From an uncultured Clostridia bacterium (GTDB taxonomy: Bacteria > Bacillota > Clostridia > Oscillospirales > Acutalibacteraceae), in the NCBI GenBank assembly GCA_905235625.1, contig CAJOLX010000003.1, positions 25,497-89,496 on the forward strand: a stretch of DNA of 64,000 bases, given 5' to 3'. The position numbers were made by a program, and so were the translations under genes. A model generated the notes under the pieces. It did no database searches. It had not been told where the DNA came from and was given only the letters and a program-made list of their open reading frames with translations. Below, piece after piece: positions 18,546-27,851 of the stretch. Numbering within the stretch: the first letter of the stretch is position 1; each line of letters begins with the position of its first letter.

Positions 18546-19129
18546 TCGACTACGACCTTTGCAATCTGATAATCCTCTTCCGGTATCTCCGCTTCAATAT
18601 CTTCGGGCATCGGAATATATTTTATGTACATTTCAAGGCCTTTTACGACCTCGGTAACTTCTTCGAGCGAAGGCTCGTTATCGTCAACGAAGAACGTAAC
18701 CGCAATCTGCGTGGTCACGTTTTTGTGGATAACCTGCTGACTGTCAAGCACGGACTGAAAATAATATCCGTTTTTGCCGTTATCGGGTATTTTCATATCG
18801 CCGACGAGAATTTCAACGTCGTTGGGATTGGTAATGTCAATAAACAGAGTGAAAGCAAGCCAGTTTTCAGGCTCATTGAGAAGGCTGTTTTTCTTCTCTT
18901 CGCTCATTCCGTAATTTGAGGTAAGAGCTTTGCCCCACCTGTCGGGATATTTATCTATGCTTTCAAATCGGGCGTCTCCGAGACCCACGTCGTGAAAAAC
19001 AGCCGATATTTCCCGATCGTAAGTTTCAAGCTTACTGTCCTTATCAAAGCCGAAAAGCAGATAGCCTATGCCTATTCCGCAAGCCAATACGAGAATAACG
19101 GCAAGAATAATTGAAATAATCTTTTTCAT
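18542..19129 (-). CDS. Membrane-anchored protein of unknown function
   Basis: A 195-residue protein with one N-terminal hydrophobic helix (IISIILAVILVLACGIGIGYLLFG) and an acidic extracellular part. The Cys in VLACGIG could suggest a lipobox, but the hydrophobic stretch continues after it, so a plain membrane anchor is as likely. The soluble part (FTLFIDITNPNDVEILVGDM, quoted in part; VTTQIAVTFFVDDN) looks like a beta-sandwich as in DUF4352/telokin-type domains, which I cannot confirm. The start at 19129 follows GGAGG at good spacing; the longer frame to 19201 starts upstream of the predicted transcription start. It leads an operon with pth and trmL. Confidence 0.75.
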   Translation of the reverse strand: MKKIISIILAVILVLACGIGIGYLLFGFDKDSKLETYDREISAVFHDVGLGDARFESIDKYPDRWGKALTSNYGMSEEKKNSLLNEPENWLAFTLFIDITNPNDVEILVGDMKIPDNGKNGYYFQSVLDSQQVIHKNVTTQIAVTFFVDDNEPSLEEVTEVVKGLEMYIKYIPMPEDIEAEIPEEDYQIAKVVVE

Positions 19130-19159
19130 ATATACTCCTCCGGAATACGTTTCATATTG

Positions 19160-19188
19160 ATTATAGATTGTTTTGGGTGAAATTACAA
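19160..19188 (-). promoter_or_regulatory. Promoter of the membrane protein-pth-trmL operon
   Basis: TTGTAA (19188-19183), 17-base spacer, TATAAT (19165-19160) on the minus strand, about 30 bases ahead of the start codon. Confidence 0.7.
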
Positions 19189-19246
19189 TAGCGGCGAGCA
19201 TTTTTTACTTTTATTTTACAATTCATTAAATAATGTTTCGGCGCGG

Positions 19247-19275
19247 TTGACAAAAAAATCAACGTTACTTATAAT
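19247..19275 (+). promoter_or_regulatory. Promoter of the ABC exporter operon
   Basis: A full-consensus TTGACA (19247-19252), 17-base spacer and TATAAT (19270-19275). GTTGA and TCAAC form an inverted repeat (19246-19263) around the -35 box, a possible repressor site. No regulator gene lies next to it. Confidence 0.8.
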
Positions 19276-19310
19276 GAAAACAAATCAAATTTTAATTGGA
19301 ATTATTAAGA

Positions 19311-21020
19311 ATGAAAACGGTTTTGAAATTTTCAAAAGGCAGCAGAGCCTTATATATTTTGGCGCCCTTATTCAAAATGCTTGAAGCGGCGCTTGAGCTT
19401 ATTGTGCCTCTCATAGTTGCCGAGCTTATTGACAAAGGCATTATCGGTGGCGACAGAAGCTCTGTAACCGAGCTTTGCGCGCGGCTTGTTATTATAGCCG
19501 CGGCAGGGCTGATTTTTGCTGTTTCGGCGCAGTATTTTGCCGCAAAAGCCGCCGTTACCACCGTAAGCAAAGTTAAGCAGTCGCTCTTTGACAAAACGCA
19601 GAGCCTCTCGTTTTCGCAGCTTGACGAAATCGGCGGGCCTACTCTCATAACAAGGCTCACAGCGGATATGGACAGCGTGCAAAACGGAATTAACCTCACT
19701 TTAAGGCTGCTTCTGCGCTCGCCTATTGTTGTTATCGGCGCGTGCATTATGGCTTACAGGGTTGACGGCAAATCATCTCTCGTTTTTGCCGTTTGCGTTC
19801 CCCTGCTCTGCCTTGCCGTTTTTCTCATTATGTTCTTTTCGATTCCTCTTTATTCAAAAGTTCGTTATCGGCTTGACAAGCTGCTTGTAAGCGTCAGAGA
19901 AAGCGTGACCGGCGCAAGGGTTATAAGAGCTTTCAATATTGAAAACGATATAGAAGACGAATTTAAAGATATCAACCGCTCGCTCACTTCTATGCAGCTT
20001 TTTGTGGGCAAAATATCGGCGCTTATGAACCCCGTTACCGGTGTGATCGTAAACATAGCGATCGCGGCGCTGATTTACGTGGGAGCAATAAGAGTAGGCT
20101 CGGGCTATATAACGGCGGGAGCGGTAGTCGCTCTTTACAATTATATGTCGCAAATTCTCGTTGAGCTGCTGAAATCCGCCAATCTTATAGTTACTGTTTC
20201 AAAAGCCGCGGCAAGCGCAGGAAGAATTGAAGAAATACTTAAAATCGAGCCCGAAAAAGAGCGTGAAATCGAGAATCCCGAAAGCGATAACTATATAGAA
20301 TTCAGAAACGTAACGTTCGCTTATAACGAAGGCTCTGAGCCCGTTCTCGACAATGTTTCATTCACTGTAAATAAAGGCGAAAAAATCGGAATAATCGGCT
20401 CTACGGGCTCCGGCAAAACAACTTTAATCGGGCTTTTGGCAGGATATTATCAGCCCGAAAGCGGCGAAATATTCATAGAAAATAAAAACGTTCTTTCTCT
20501 CGGAAAAGAAGAGCTTTCAAAGCTTGTATCCGTCGCCGAACAAAAGCCATCTCTGTTCTCATTGAGCGTAAAAGAAAATCTCACGATAGGACTTGAAAAC
20601 GTTTCCGATGAAAGGATAATCGACTCTTTAAAATGCGCCGAAGCGCTCGACTTTGTAAACGAAAAAGAAGGCGGTCTTAACTGCGTGTGCGAACAGGGAG
20701 GCAGGAATTTTTCGGGCGGTCAGCGGCAGAGGCTTTCAATCGCAAGAGCGCTTCTGAGAAACCCCGAAATACTCGTTCTTGACGATTCGTTCAGCGCTCT
20801 CGATTATCTTACGGAAGCGTCTGTCAGAGCCGAAATAAAAAAGAAAACGAACTCCGCTCTCTTCATAGTTTCACAAAGGACGGGGTCAATACTCGGCTGC
20901 GATAAAATTATTTTTCTCGAAAGCGGAAAAGCCTTTGTCGGAACTCATTCCGAGCTTCTCAAATCAAACGAATCCTACAGGCAAATACATTTAACTCAGT
21001 TTGAAGAGGAGGCCGGATAA
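19311..21020 (+). CDS. ABC exporter, permease-ATPase fusion, subunit 1 (degenerate-site subunit)
   Basis: A half transporter of 569 residues: six membrane helices (about 1-310), then an ATPase domain with Walker A GSTGSGKTT, signature FSGGQRQRLSIARAL and Walker B ILVLDDSFSALD. The catalytic Glu after Walker B is Asp (LDDS). This is the mark of the degenerate nucleotide site in heterodimeric exporters such as BmrCD, TM287/288 or TmrAB. Its partner follows with a one-base overlap. Substrates of such pairs range from drugs to peptides and lipids and cannot be told here. The start at ATG 19311 is preferred because a TTG at 19296 would be very close to the predicted transcription start and has no ribosome site. 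Confidence 0.93.
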   Translation: MKTVLKFSKGSRALYILAPLFKMLEAALELIVPLIVAELIDKGIIGGDRSSVTELCARLVIIAAAGLIFAVSAQYFAAKAAVTTVSKVKQSLFDKTQSLSFSQLDEIGGPTLITRLTADMDSVQNGINLTLRLLLRSPIVVIGACIMAYRVDGKSSLVFAVCVPLLCLAVFLIMFFSIPLYSKVRYRLDKLLVSVRESVTGARVIRAFNIENDIEDEFKDINRSLTSMQLFVGKISALMNPVTGVIVNIAIAALIYVGAIRVGSGYITAGAVVALYNYMSQILVELLKSANLIVTVSKAAASAGRIEEILKIEPEKEREIENPESDNYIEFRNVTFAYNEGSEPVLDNVSFTVNKGEKIGIIGSTGSGKTTLIGLLAGYYQPESGEIFIENKNVLSLGKEELSKLVSVAEQKPSLFSLSVKENLTIGLENVSDERIIDSLKCAEALDFVNEKEGGLNCVCEQGGRNFSGGQRQRLSIARALLRNPEILVLDDSFSALDYLTEASVRAEIKKKTNSALFIVSQRTGSILGCDKIIFLESGKAFVGTHSELLKSNESYRQIHLTQFEEEAG

Positions 21021-22750
21021 TGAAAAATAAAACCATTAAAAAAGTTATCGGCTCTCTCGGCAAATACAAAATCGCATTGATATGCGCTGTTTTGCTCTCA
21101 GCCATCTGCGTTTTCATAGGGCTTTATATTCCCGTGCTCGCAGGCAGAGCTATAGACCTTATAATTTACTCAGACGGCGAAAAGAGAAACTATCTTTTAA
21201 AAACTCTCGCCGAAATCGTTATTCTCGCTTTATCGGCTGCCGTATTGCAATGGATCGCGAACGCGGTCAACAATAAAATCGCTTTCGGAGCAGTCAGAGA
21301 TTTAAGAAACAAAGCCATTGAGAAAATTTGCGTTTTGCCTGTTTCAAGCGTTGATAAAATGACGGCGGGCGATACGGTGAGCCGGGTAATTTCCGACGCC
21401 GACCAGCTTTCAGACGGGCTGATAATGGGCTTTTCACAGCTATTTAACGGAATACTGACCATTGTCGTTACTCTCGTGCTGATGCTTAAAATAAGCGCGA
21501 AAATCACCCCTGCGGTCGTTTTATTAACTCCCCTTTCGCTGCTTATAGCAAAGTTTATCGCGGGCAGAACTCATTCTATGTTTAAAGCGCAGAGCGAAGA
21601 AAGAGGAAGGCAGACCCATCTCATAGACGAAGCGGTTACAAACAGAAAGGTTATCACCGCATACGGCGCCGAAAAGGAATTCAGCGAAAAATTCAAAGAA
21701 ATTAACAATTCATACGCCGATAAATCTTTAAAAGCGGTTTTTTATTCTTCTTTAACAAATCCTTCAACAAGGTTTGTAAATAACATAATTTACGCAGCGG
21801 TCGCGTTTTTCGGCGCTCTGCTTTGTCTCGGCGGCTCAATGACAGTCGGCGGCTTAACGATTTTTCTCTCATATTCGGGTCAATACGCGAAGCCGTTTAA
21901 CGAAATATCCGGCGTTATCGCAGAGTTTCAGAACGCCCTCGCCTGCGCTGAAAGACTTTTTGAGCTGATAGAATCTCCCGCCGAAAAGCCCGATAAACCA
22001 AATTCAATCGAAATAAAAAGCTCACGGGGAAACGTTGAATTCAGCGACATAACGTTTTCTTATGACAAAAGCTCGAAGCTCATTGAAAACCTTAATTTCA
22101 GCGTAAAAGAAGGCATGCAGGCGGCAATAGTCGGCCCGACAGGATGCGGAAAAACAACGGTAATAAACCTGCTGATGAGGTTTTATGACGTTGATAACGG
22201 CAAAATATCGGTTGACGGAAACGACACCCGTGACATAACGAGATCGTCGCTCAGAAGCGTTTGCGGAATGATGCTTCAGGAAACTTGGATCAAAACGGCG
22301 ACTGTCAGAGAAAATATCGCGATAGGAAAGCCCGGAGCGTCGCTTTCCGAAATTATAAGCGCCGCTAAAACCGCCAATGCGGACTCTTTCATCAGAAAGC
22401 TGCCTAAGGGATATGACACGGTTATTTCCGATGATACGGGCGGGCTTTCGCAGGGTCAAAAACAGCTTCTCTGCCTTTCAAGGCTGTTTCTCTGTATGCC
22501 GGATATCGTAATTCTTGACGAAGCGACGTCTTCGATAGATACCGTAACCGAAATCAAAATCCGCAGCGCCGTAAAATCGCTGACGGTCGGAAAGACCTCT
22601 TTTATAGTCGCTCACAGGCTGTCAACCGTTAAAAATTCCGATTTGATACTCGTTATGAAAGACGGCGACGTAATTGAGCAGGGAACGCATGACGAGCTGA
22701 TAGCGGCAAAGGGTTTTTACAGCGAGCTGTATTCATCGAGAGTTTATTGA
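21020..22750 (+). CDS. ABC exporter, permease-ATPase fusion, subunit 2 (catalytic subunit)
   Basis: A second half transporter, 576 residues, with six membrane helices in the first 310 residues. Its ATPase domain has Walker A GPTGCGKTT, signature LSQGQKQLLCLSRLF, a complete Walker B with catalytic Glu (IVILDEATSSID) and the H-loop VAHRLST. Its signature has Gln in place of the second Gly (LSQGQ). In a head-to-tail dimer this changed signature faces the subunit 1 ATP, next to the Asp replacement, so one of two ATP sites is likely weak. The ATG overlaps the subunit 1 stop (TAATG). The long hairpin at 22760 ends the operon. Confidence 0.93.
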   Translation: MKNKTIKKVIGSLGKYKIALICAVLLSAICVFIGLYIPVLAGRAIDLIIYSDGEKRNYLLKTLAEIVILALSAAVLQWIANAVNNKIAFGAVRDLRNKAIEKICVLPVSSVDKMTAGDTVSRVISDADQLSDGLIMGFSQLFNGILTIVVTLVLMLKISAKITPAVVLLTPLSLLIAKFIAGRTHSMFKAQSEERGRQTHLIDEAVTNRKVITAYGAEKEFSEKFKEINNSYADKSLKAVFYSSLTNPSTRFVNNIIYAAVAFFGALLCLGGSMTVGGLTIFLSYSGQYAKPFNEISGVIAEFQNALACAERLFELIESPAEKPDKPNSIEIKSSRGNVEFSDITFSYDKSSKLIENLNFSVKEGMQAAIVGPTGCGKTTVINLLMRFYDVDNGKISVDGNDTRDITRSSLRSVCGMMLQETWIKTATVRENIAIGKPGASLSEIISAAKTANADSFIRKLPKGYDTVISDDTGGLSQGQKQLLCLSRLFLCMPDIVILDEATSSIDTVTEIKIRSAVKSLTVGKTSFIVAHRLSTVKNSDLILVMKDGDVIEQGTHDELIAAKGFYSELYSSRVY

Positions 22751-22759
22751 TAACGTTTT

Positions 22760-22812
22760 GCTGACGCATTAAAGAGGAAAACTCATTTTCCCTTATTGCG
22801 TCAGCTTAACTT
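22760..22812 (+). terminator. Terminator after the ABC exporter operon
   Basis: GCTGACGCA and TGCGTCAGC form a perfect 9-base stem. The inside is extended by GGAAAA and TTTTCC with a CTCA loop, and a T-rich stretch follows the hairpin. Confidence 0.75.
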
Positions 22813-22850
22813 TATTATCACATTTTAAGCATTTTGTTGCACTTTACACA

Positions 22851-22879
22851 TTGACAAAGAGTGCCTATGATACTATAAT
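22851..22879 (+). promoter_or_regulatory. Promoter of the aconitase-isocitrate dehydrogenase operon
   Basis: Perfect TTGACA (22851-22856), 17-base spacer, perfect TATAAT (22874-22879), then a short leader with GGGGGATG ahead of the start. No operator is obvious. Confidence 0.85.
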
Positions 22880-22910
22880 TTAGATAATTATCTTATAGGG
22901 GGATGAATTA

Positions 22911-24845
22911 ATGGGTTATACCATAGGACAAAAGCTCATTAAAGAACACTTGCTTGAAGGAGAAATGATACCGGGCACCGAAATCGGTATCAAAATCGAT
23001 CAGACGCTTACTCAGGACGCCACCGGCACGATGGCTTATCTTGAATTTGAAGCAATGGGCATTGACAGGGTCAAAACCGAGCTGTCCGTCGCTTACATAG
23101 ATCACAACACGCTTCAAACAGGCTTTGAAAACGCCGACGACCACAGATTTATTCAGTCCGTCGCAGAAAAAAGAGGCTTGCTTTATTCAAGACCCGGCAA
23201 CGGCATTTGCCATCAGGTGCATCTTGAAAGATTCGGAAAGCCCGGCAAAACTCTTATCGGCTCCGATTCTCACACTCCCACCGGCGGCGGCATTGGTATG
23301 CTCGCAATCGGCGCGGGCGGCCTTGACGTTGCGGTAGCTATGGGCGGCGGCACTTATTACACCACGATGCCCAAGATGACTCTCGTTCGTCTTTCGGGCA
23401 AGCTCTCGCCGTGGGTGAGCGCCAAAGACGTTATTCTCGAAGTGCTCAGAATAATGAGCGTTAAGGGCGGAGTGGGCAAAATAATCGAATACGGCGGAGA
23501 AGGAGTTAAAACTCTTTCCGTGCCCGAAAGAGCCACCATCACCAACATGGGCGCAGAGCTCGGCGCAACCACTTCCGTTTTCCCGTCGGACGAAATCACA
23601 AAGCAATTCCTTGCCGCTCAGGGCAGAGAAGAAGACTGGATAGAGCTTAAGAGCGACGACGACGCTCAGTATGACGAAATAATCGACATTGACCTTTCAT
23701 CCCTCGTTCCTCTTGCCGCCATGCCTCACATGCCAGACAGGGTGAAAACTGTTGAAGAAATAGGTAAAATCAAAGTTAACCAGGTTTGTATTGGCTCCTG
23801 CACAAACTCCTCTCTTGCCGATATGATGAAGGTTGCCGCCATTCTCAAGGGCAAAAAGATTGCGCCGGGCGTAAGCCTTACAATATCGCCGGGCTCCATG
23901 CAGGTGCTCAATATGCTCTCCTTAAACGGCGCACTTTCCGATATTCTTTCATCCGGCGCAAGGCTGCTTGAATGCGCCTGCGGCCCCTGCATAGGCATGG
24001 GTCAATCGCCGAATTCCGCAGGCATATCGCTCAGAACGTTTAACAGAAACTTTGAAGGAAGATCCGGCACTGCCGACGCAGGCATTTACCTAGTAAGCCC
24101 CGAGGTTGCGGCGGCTTCCGCTCTCACCGGAGTGCTCACCGACCCCCGCACTCTCGGCGAAATGCCTTCAATAACGTTCCCCTCAAAATTCCTCATTAAC
24201 GACAATATGATAATAAAGCCCGCCAGCAAAGAAGACGCGGACAAGGTTGAGATAATTTACGGCCCCAATATTAAGCCCTTCCCCTCAAGCACGGATCTTC
24301 CCGAAAGCATCGAGGCGAAAGCGGTGCTCAAGGTCGGCGACAATATCACCACCGACCACATTATGCCCGCCGGCGCAAAGATACTCCCCTACCGTTCAAA
24401 CATCCCCTATCTTTCAAACTTCTGCTTCAGACAGTGCGATGAAAAATTCGCAGAGCACTGCAAACAGGCAGGCAGCGGAATTATTATCGGCGGCTCAAAT
24501 TACGGCCAGGGCTCATCGAGAGAGCATGCGGCTCTCGTGCCCCTTTATCTCGGCATAAAGGCGGTTATAACAAAATCCTTTGCGAGAATCCACCTTGCCA
24601 ATCTTATTAACGCCGGCATTATGCCTTACACTTTCGCAAATCCCGACGATTATGATAAGATTGACACGGGCGACGAGCTTGCTCTTATTGACGTGAGAAA
24701 CAAGATAATTAACGGCGACAAGGTTTATCTCACCAACAAGACCAAGGGCGAAGAATACGAGCTTAATTACGATTATTCCGACAGGCAGAAGGCTATGATC
24801 CTTGCCGGCGGACTGCTCAATTACACAAAAAATAATTCCAAGTGA
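22911..24845 (+). CDS. acnA: Aconitate hydratase
   Basis: Converts citrate to isocitrate via cis-aconitate with a [4Fe-4S] cluster. The 644 residues fit the shorter aconitase group found in Clostridia and is well below the 890 of E. coli AcnA. Cluster ligands are in CIGSCTNSS and ACGPCIGMG. Other conserved parts are IGSDSHTPTGGGIGMLAIGAGG and, in the swivel domain, GGSNYGQGSSREHAAL. It is followed after 11 bases by isocitrate dehydrogenase, giving 2-oxoglutarate for glutamate synthesis, a common partial cycle in anaerobes. A gene for citrate synthase is not in the window. The symbol is for orientation; the enzyme is not a close relative of E. coli AcnA. Confidence 0.92.
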   Translation: MGYTIGQKLIKEHLLEGEMIPGTEIGIKIDQTLTQDATGTMAYLEFEAMGIDRVKTELSVAYIDHNTLQTGFENADDHRFIQSVAEKRGLLYSRPGNGICHQVHLERFGKPGKTLIGSDSHTPTGGGIGMLAIGAGGLDVAVAMGGGTYYTTMPKMTLVRLSGKLSPWVSAKDVILEVLRIMSVKGGVGKIIEYGGEGVKTLSVPERATITNMGAELGATTSVFPSDEITKQFLAAQGREEDWIELKSDDDAQYDEIIDIDLSSLVPLAAMPHMPDRVKTVEEIGKIKVNQVCIGSCTNSSLADMMKVAAILKGKKIAPGVSLTISPGSMQVLNMLSLNGALSDILSSGARLLECACGPCIGMGQSPNSAGISLRTFNRNFEGRSGTADAGIYLVSPEVAAASALTGVLTDPRTLGEMPSITFPSKFLINDNMIIKPASKEDADKVEIIYGPNIKPFPSSTDLPESIEAKAVLKVGDNITTDHIMPAGAKILPYRSNIPYLSNFCFRQCDEKFAEHCKQAGSGIIIGGSNYGQGSSREHAALVPLYLGIKAVITKSFARIHLANLINAGIMPYTFANPDDYDKIDTGDELALIDVRNKIINGDKVYLTNKTKGEEYELNYDYSDRQKAMILAGGLLNYTKNNSK

Positions 24846-24856
24846 GGTTTTAGTAA

Positions 24857-26020
24857 ATGACTGATAAACAAATCAATGAAGCTGCCGAAAAATTCATACA
24901 GCTCATTAAGGAACAGGACGAAAGAAGCGAAAGAATAAAGGCGCAGGGAGATTTTATTGATTATTCTTCGCTTGACCGAATCATCATAGGCGTTTGCGGC
25001 GGCGACGGCATCGGCCCCATCATCACAAACGAATCCGCAAGAGTGCTTGCGTTTTTGCTGAAAGATGAAGTTGAAGCGGGCAAGGTTGTTTTTAAGACCA
25101 TCGACGGCCTCACTATTGAAAACAGAGTAAAAGCCAACAAAGCGATACCCGATGACGTTATGGAGCAGCTTAAGCAGTGCCACGTTATTCTCAAAGGGCC
25201 CACCACCACCCCTCAGGCGGGCGACCCCTGGCCCAACATTGAGAGCGCAAACGTTGCGATGCGCAAGGCTCTTGACCTTTTTGCAAACGTAAGACCCGTT
25301 AAGGTGCCCGAAGAAGGAATTGACTGGACCTTCTTCCGCGAAAACACCGAGGGCGCTTACGCAGTGGGTTCAAAGGGCATCAACGTTACCGATGACCTTG
25401 CGATGGACTTTGTAGTGACCACCACCGAAGGCTCCGAAAGAATTGCGAAGCTCGCTTACGAATACGCGAGAAAGAATAAGAAAGACAGAGTTTCGATTAT
25501 TCAGAAAGCAAACATTATTAAGACTACCGACGGCAAGTTCCTCAACATCGCCAAAAACATAGGCAAGGATTACCCCGAAATCACAACGGACGAATGGTAT
25601 ATTGACATCACCACCGCAAAGCTCATTGACAAAAAGAGAAGAACCGATTTCAAGGTGTTCGTTCTTCCCAACCTTTACGGCGACATAATCACCGATGAAG
25701 CAGCCGAATTCATGGGCGGCGTGGGCACGGCGGGCAGCGCAAACATAGGCAAGAAATACGCTATGTTTGAGGCTATCCACGGCTCCGCTCCGAGAATGAT
25801 AAAGGAAGGCAGAGGTCAATACGCAGATCCCTGCTCAATGCTCAGAGCTTCCGTAATGCTTCTCTCTCATATCGGCAAGCAGGAACAGGCAGATAAGCTT
25901 GAGAGAGCGCTCGACATCTGCATGTATGAAGAAAAGAAAATCGGCATAACCGGCAGAAGCGACGGATGCACCTGCGAAGAATTCGGCAATTACGTAATGG
26001 AAACTTTAAGCAATCTTTAA
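24857..26020 (+). CDS. icd: Isocitrate/isopropylmalate dehydrogenase family enzyme, probable isocitrate dehydrogenase
   Basis: Oxidative decarboxylation of isocitrate to 2-oxoglutarate with NAD(P). The 387 residues show the family pattern: substrate-binding FFRENTEGAYAVGSKG, KANIIKTTDG with the catalytic Lys, DEWYIDITTA, LPNLYGDIITDEAAEFMGG with metal-binding Asp, and FEAIHGSAPRM near the cofactor site. The position directly after aconitase decides for isocitrate dehydrogenase over isopropylmalate dehydrogenase. The N-terminus has about 35 extra residues that are charged and helical (EKFIQLIKEQDERSERIKAQ), ahead of IGVCGGDGIGP. The cofactor cannot be decided safely by eye. An 18-base gap separates it from the protease gene. 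Confidence 0.88.
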   Translation: MTDKQINEAAEKFIQLIKEQDERSERIKAQGDFIDYSSLDRIIIGVCGGDGIGPIITNESARVLAFLLKDEVEAGKVVFKTIDGLTIENRVKANKAIPDDVMEQLKQCHVILKGPTTTPQAGDPWPNIESANVAMRKALDLFANVRPVKVPEEGIDWTFFRENTEGAYAVGSKGINVTDDLAMDFVVTTTEGSERIAKLAYEYARKNKKDRVSIIQKANIIKTTDGKFLNIAKNIGKDYPEITTDEWYIDITTAKLIDKKRRTDFKVFVLPNLYGDIITDEAAEFMGGVGTAGSANIGKKYAMFEAIHGSAPRMIKEGRGQYADPCSMLRASVMLLSHIGKQEQADKLERALDICMYEEKKIGITGRSDGCTCEEFGNYVMETLSNL

Positions 26021-26038
26021 TAAACGAGTGAGGTTTTT

Positions 26039-27739
26039 ATGAAAAAAACGTTATCAATCGCTTTGGCGATACTGATGAGCTTTTCAATACTTACTGTCGC
26101 GTTTGCGGAAAACAATTTGCCTTCAAGCTACAGCTCGGTTGATGAAGGCTACGTAACGAGCGTAAAGGATCAGGATATATCTTCGATTTGCGCCGCATAC
26201 GCCTGTGTAAGCTGCATTGAAAGCGATTACATCAAGAAAGGCTACGGCACTAAAGACGACACGGATTTTTCCGAAGTGTTCTTTTACTGGAGCTCCTTGT
26301 ACAGCTACTGCTCGGATGAATCCTCCGGTTATTTCGGCGACGGATTGGATGCTTTTGAAGGCTATGTAGATTACGATGCCGGTCTTTACGCGGCGGAGTA
26401 TCTTTCTTCTCTCAAAACCGATACCGCAATCGCTTATGAAAAAGACTTCCCCACCGAGCTGCTTTATTCCGATAACGCAGACAGCTTTGCCGAGGCTTCC
26501 AAATACAGCACCGGCTGCAACGTGAGAGTTGACGAAGTTGTTCTTTTTGATTCCTATGACACAACTAACGTTAAGAAATGGGTCAAGGAGCACGGCGCGG
26601 CTTTCGTGGGTTATTACTCTGACAAATACTACTCAAACGGCGGCAATACTACCGCCTACACTTTCAGCCTGTTCGGGCTTCCCAATCATCTTGTGACCAT
26701 AGTCGGCTGGGACGATAACTTCAAGGCAGAAGGCTTCGGCTCATCAATTATTATGCCCAGAAAGGGAGCATGGCTTTGCAAAAACAGCTGGGGCGAAGAA
26801 TGGGGAGATAACGGTTATTTCTGGCTTCCCTACAACTACAGCAGCATTGACAGCATCGGCGGACTTTCCGTTTATCTTAACGACGAATGCACCGACAGAT
26901 ATTCGTATAACGGAATGACGTCTTATACCAATACTCCCGACGGAGTCAATAAGTGCGCAAATTATTTCACAGCCCGTCACAGCGGCGACATTACGAAATT
27001 CGCCTACTTCGGCTACGAAAACATGGTTGTAACGCTCAGCCTTTATGAGGATAACGGAGATAAAGTTCCCGACAGCGGCGAGCTTCTCGCTAAAACAGAA
27101 ACTCATTCCGATTATTTCGGATATCACTTTGTCGATATACCCGAGCCTTATCAAATTGAAGAAGGGCAGTCCTTCTGGGTAGTTGTTTCTTTCGACGATT
27201 ATTATTTGCTTGAGTTTGAATCATTCGAAGCAACAAATGACCGCGAAGGCGAGAGCTTCATGCTTCAAAACGGCGAATGGAAAGATCTTGACGAATCCGA
27301 TCAGTACGGCAACGTTCCTGTTGACGTTGTTTTGCTTACCGAGCACAAGTACGGCGAGCCGGTAACCGTTGACCCGGTTTGCGAAACCGACGGTTACACG
27401 AGAATTTCATGCGAAATCTGCGGCAAATCAATTAACACTCCCATCCCCGCTCCCGGTTATCACACCTACGGCGAATGGACTGAAGAAATTGAAATCTCCG
27501 AGGATCGCCCCGGGCTTTACAAGAGAGTTTGCGAAGTATGCGAAAACGAAGAGTATAAAATGGTTTACGCAGACGGCAGCGAAGTTGCGATAGACTCCGA
27601 CGAAGTATACTTTAACCTTTATTTCGGAGGCGATTCATCGGGTTCTTTCAATCTGTTTGAGTCAATTCTGTCGTTCTTCGCGCACCTGGCGAGCCTTATC
27701 AGAGAAAGATTATTCATACTTAATCTCTTCATGTTCTGA
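26039..27739 (+). CDS. Secreted papain-like (C1) cysteine protease with lectin-like domain
   Basis: A 566-residue exported protein. Signal peptide at 1-23 (ending VAFAEN), peptidase C1 domain about 25-280, lectin-like beta domain about 300-390, a Cys-pair segment (CETDGYTRISCEICGKS) and a hydrophobic C-terminal tail. The catalytic triad is visible: Gln then Cys in VKDQDISSICAAYAC, His in GLPNHLVTIVGW, Asn in KNSWGEEWGDNGYFWL. The usual GSCWAF is changed to SSICAAY, so the Trp after the nucleophile is missing, as in some clostridial members. No anchor signal is seen. Just 18 bases after icd, it could be co-transcribed, but a functional link is not apparent. Confidence 0.88.
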   Translation: MKKTLSIALAILMSFSILTVAFAENNLPSSYSSVDEGYVTSVKDQDISSICAAYACVSCIESDYIKKGYGTKDDTDFSEVFFYWSSLYSYCSDESSGYFGDGLDAFEGYVDYDAGLYAAEYLSSLKTDTAIAYEKDFPTELLYSDNADSFAEASKYSTGCNVRVDEVVLFDSYDTTNVKKWVKEHGAAFVGYYSDKYYSNGGNTTAYTFSLFGLPNHLVTIVGWDDNFKAEGFGSSIIMPRKGAWLCKNSWGEEWGDNGYFWLPYNYSSIDSIGGLSVYLNDECTDRYSYNGMTSYTNTPDGVNKCANYFTARHSGDITKFAYFGYENMVVTLSLYEDNGDKVPDSGELLAKTETHSDYFGYHFVDIPEPYQIEEGQSFWVVVSFDDYYLLEFESFEATNDREGESFMLQNGEWKDLDESDQYGNVPVDVVLLTEHKYGEPVTVDPVCETDGYTRISCEICGKSINTPIPAPGYHTYGEWTEEIEISEDRPGLYKRVCEVCENEEYKMVYADGSEVAIDSDEVYFNLYFGGDSSGSFNLFESILSFFAHLASLIRERLFILNLFMF

Positions 27740-27769
27740 TAAATCAAATATTTAAATTCTGCGGCATTT

Positions 27770-27799
27770 CTCCGGTATCTCCATTAAGAGATACCGGAG
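27770..27799 (+). terminator. Perfect hairpin between the protease gene and the ATP synthase operon
   Basis: CTCCGGTATCTC and GAGATACCGGAG form a 12-base perfect stem with a six-base loop. No T run follows on either strand, so it is an atypical terminator or a processing/stabilising site. A TATAAT at about 27804 just after it may be a -10 box for atpB, but no -35 was found. Confidence 0.5.
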
Positions 27800-27851
27800 C
27801 ATTATAATATAAATTGCAAAAGCAAATTTCATCGAAAGGAGTGAAATTTGG

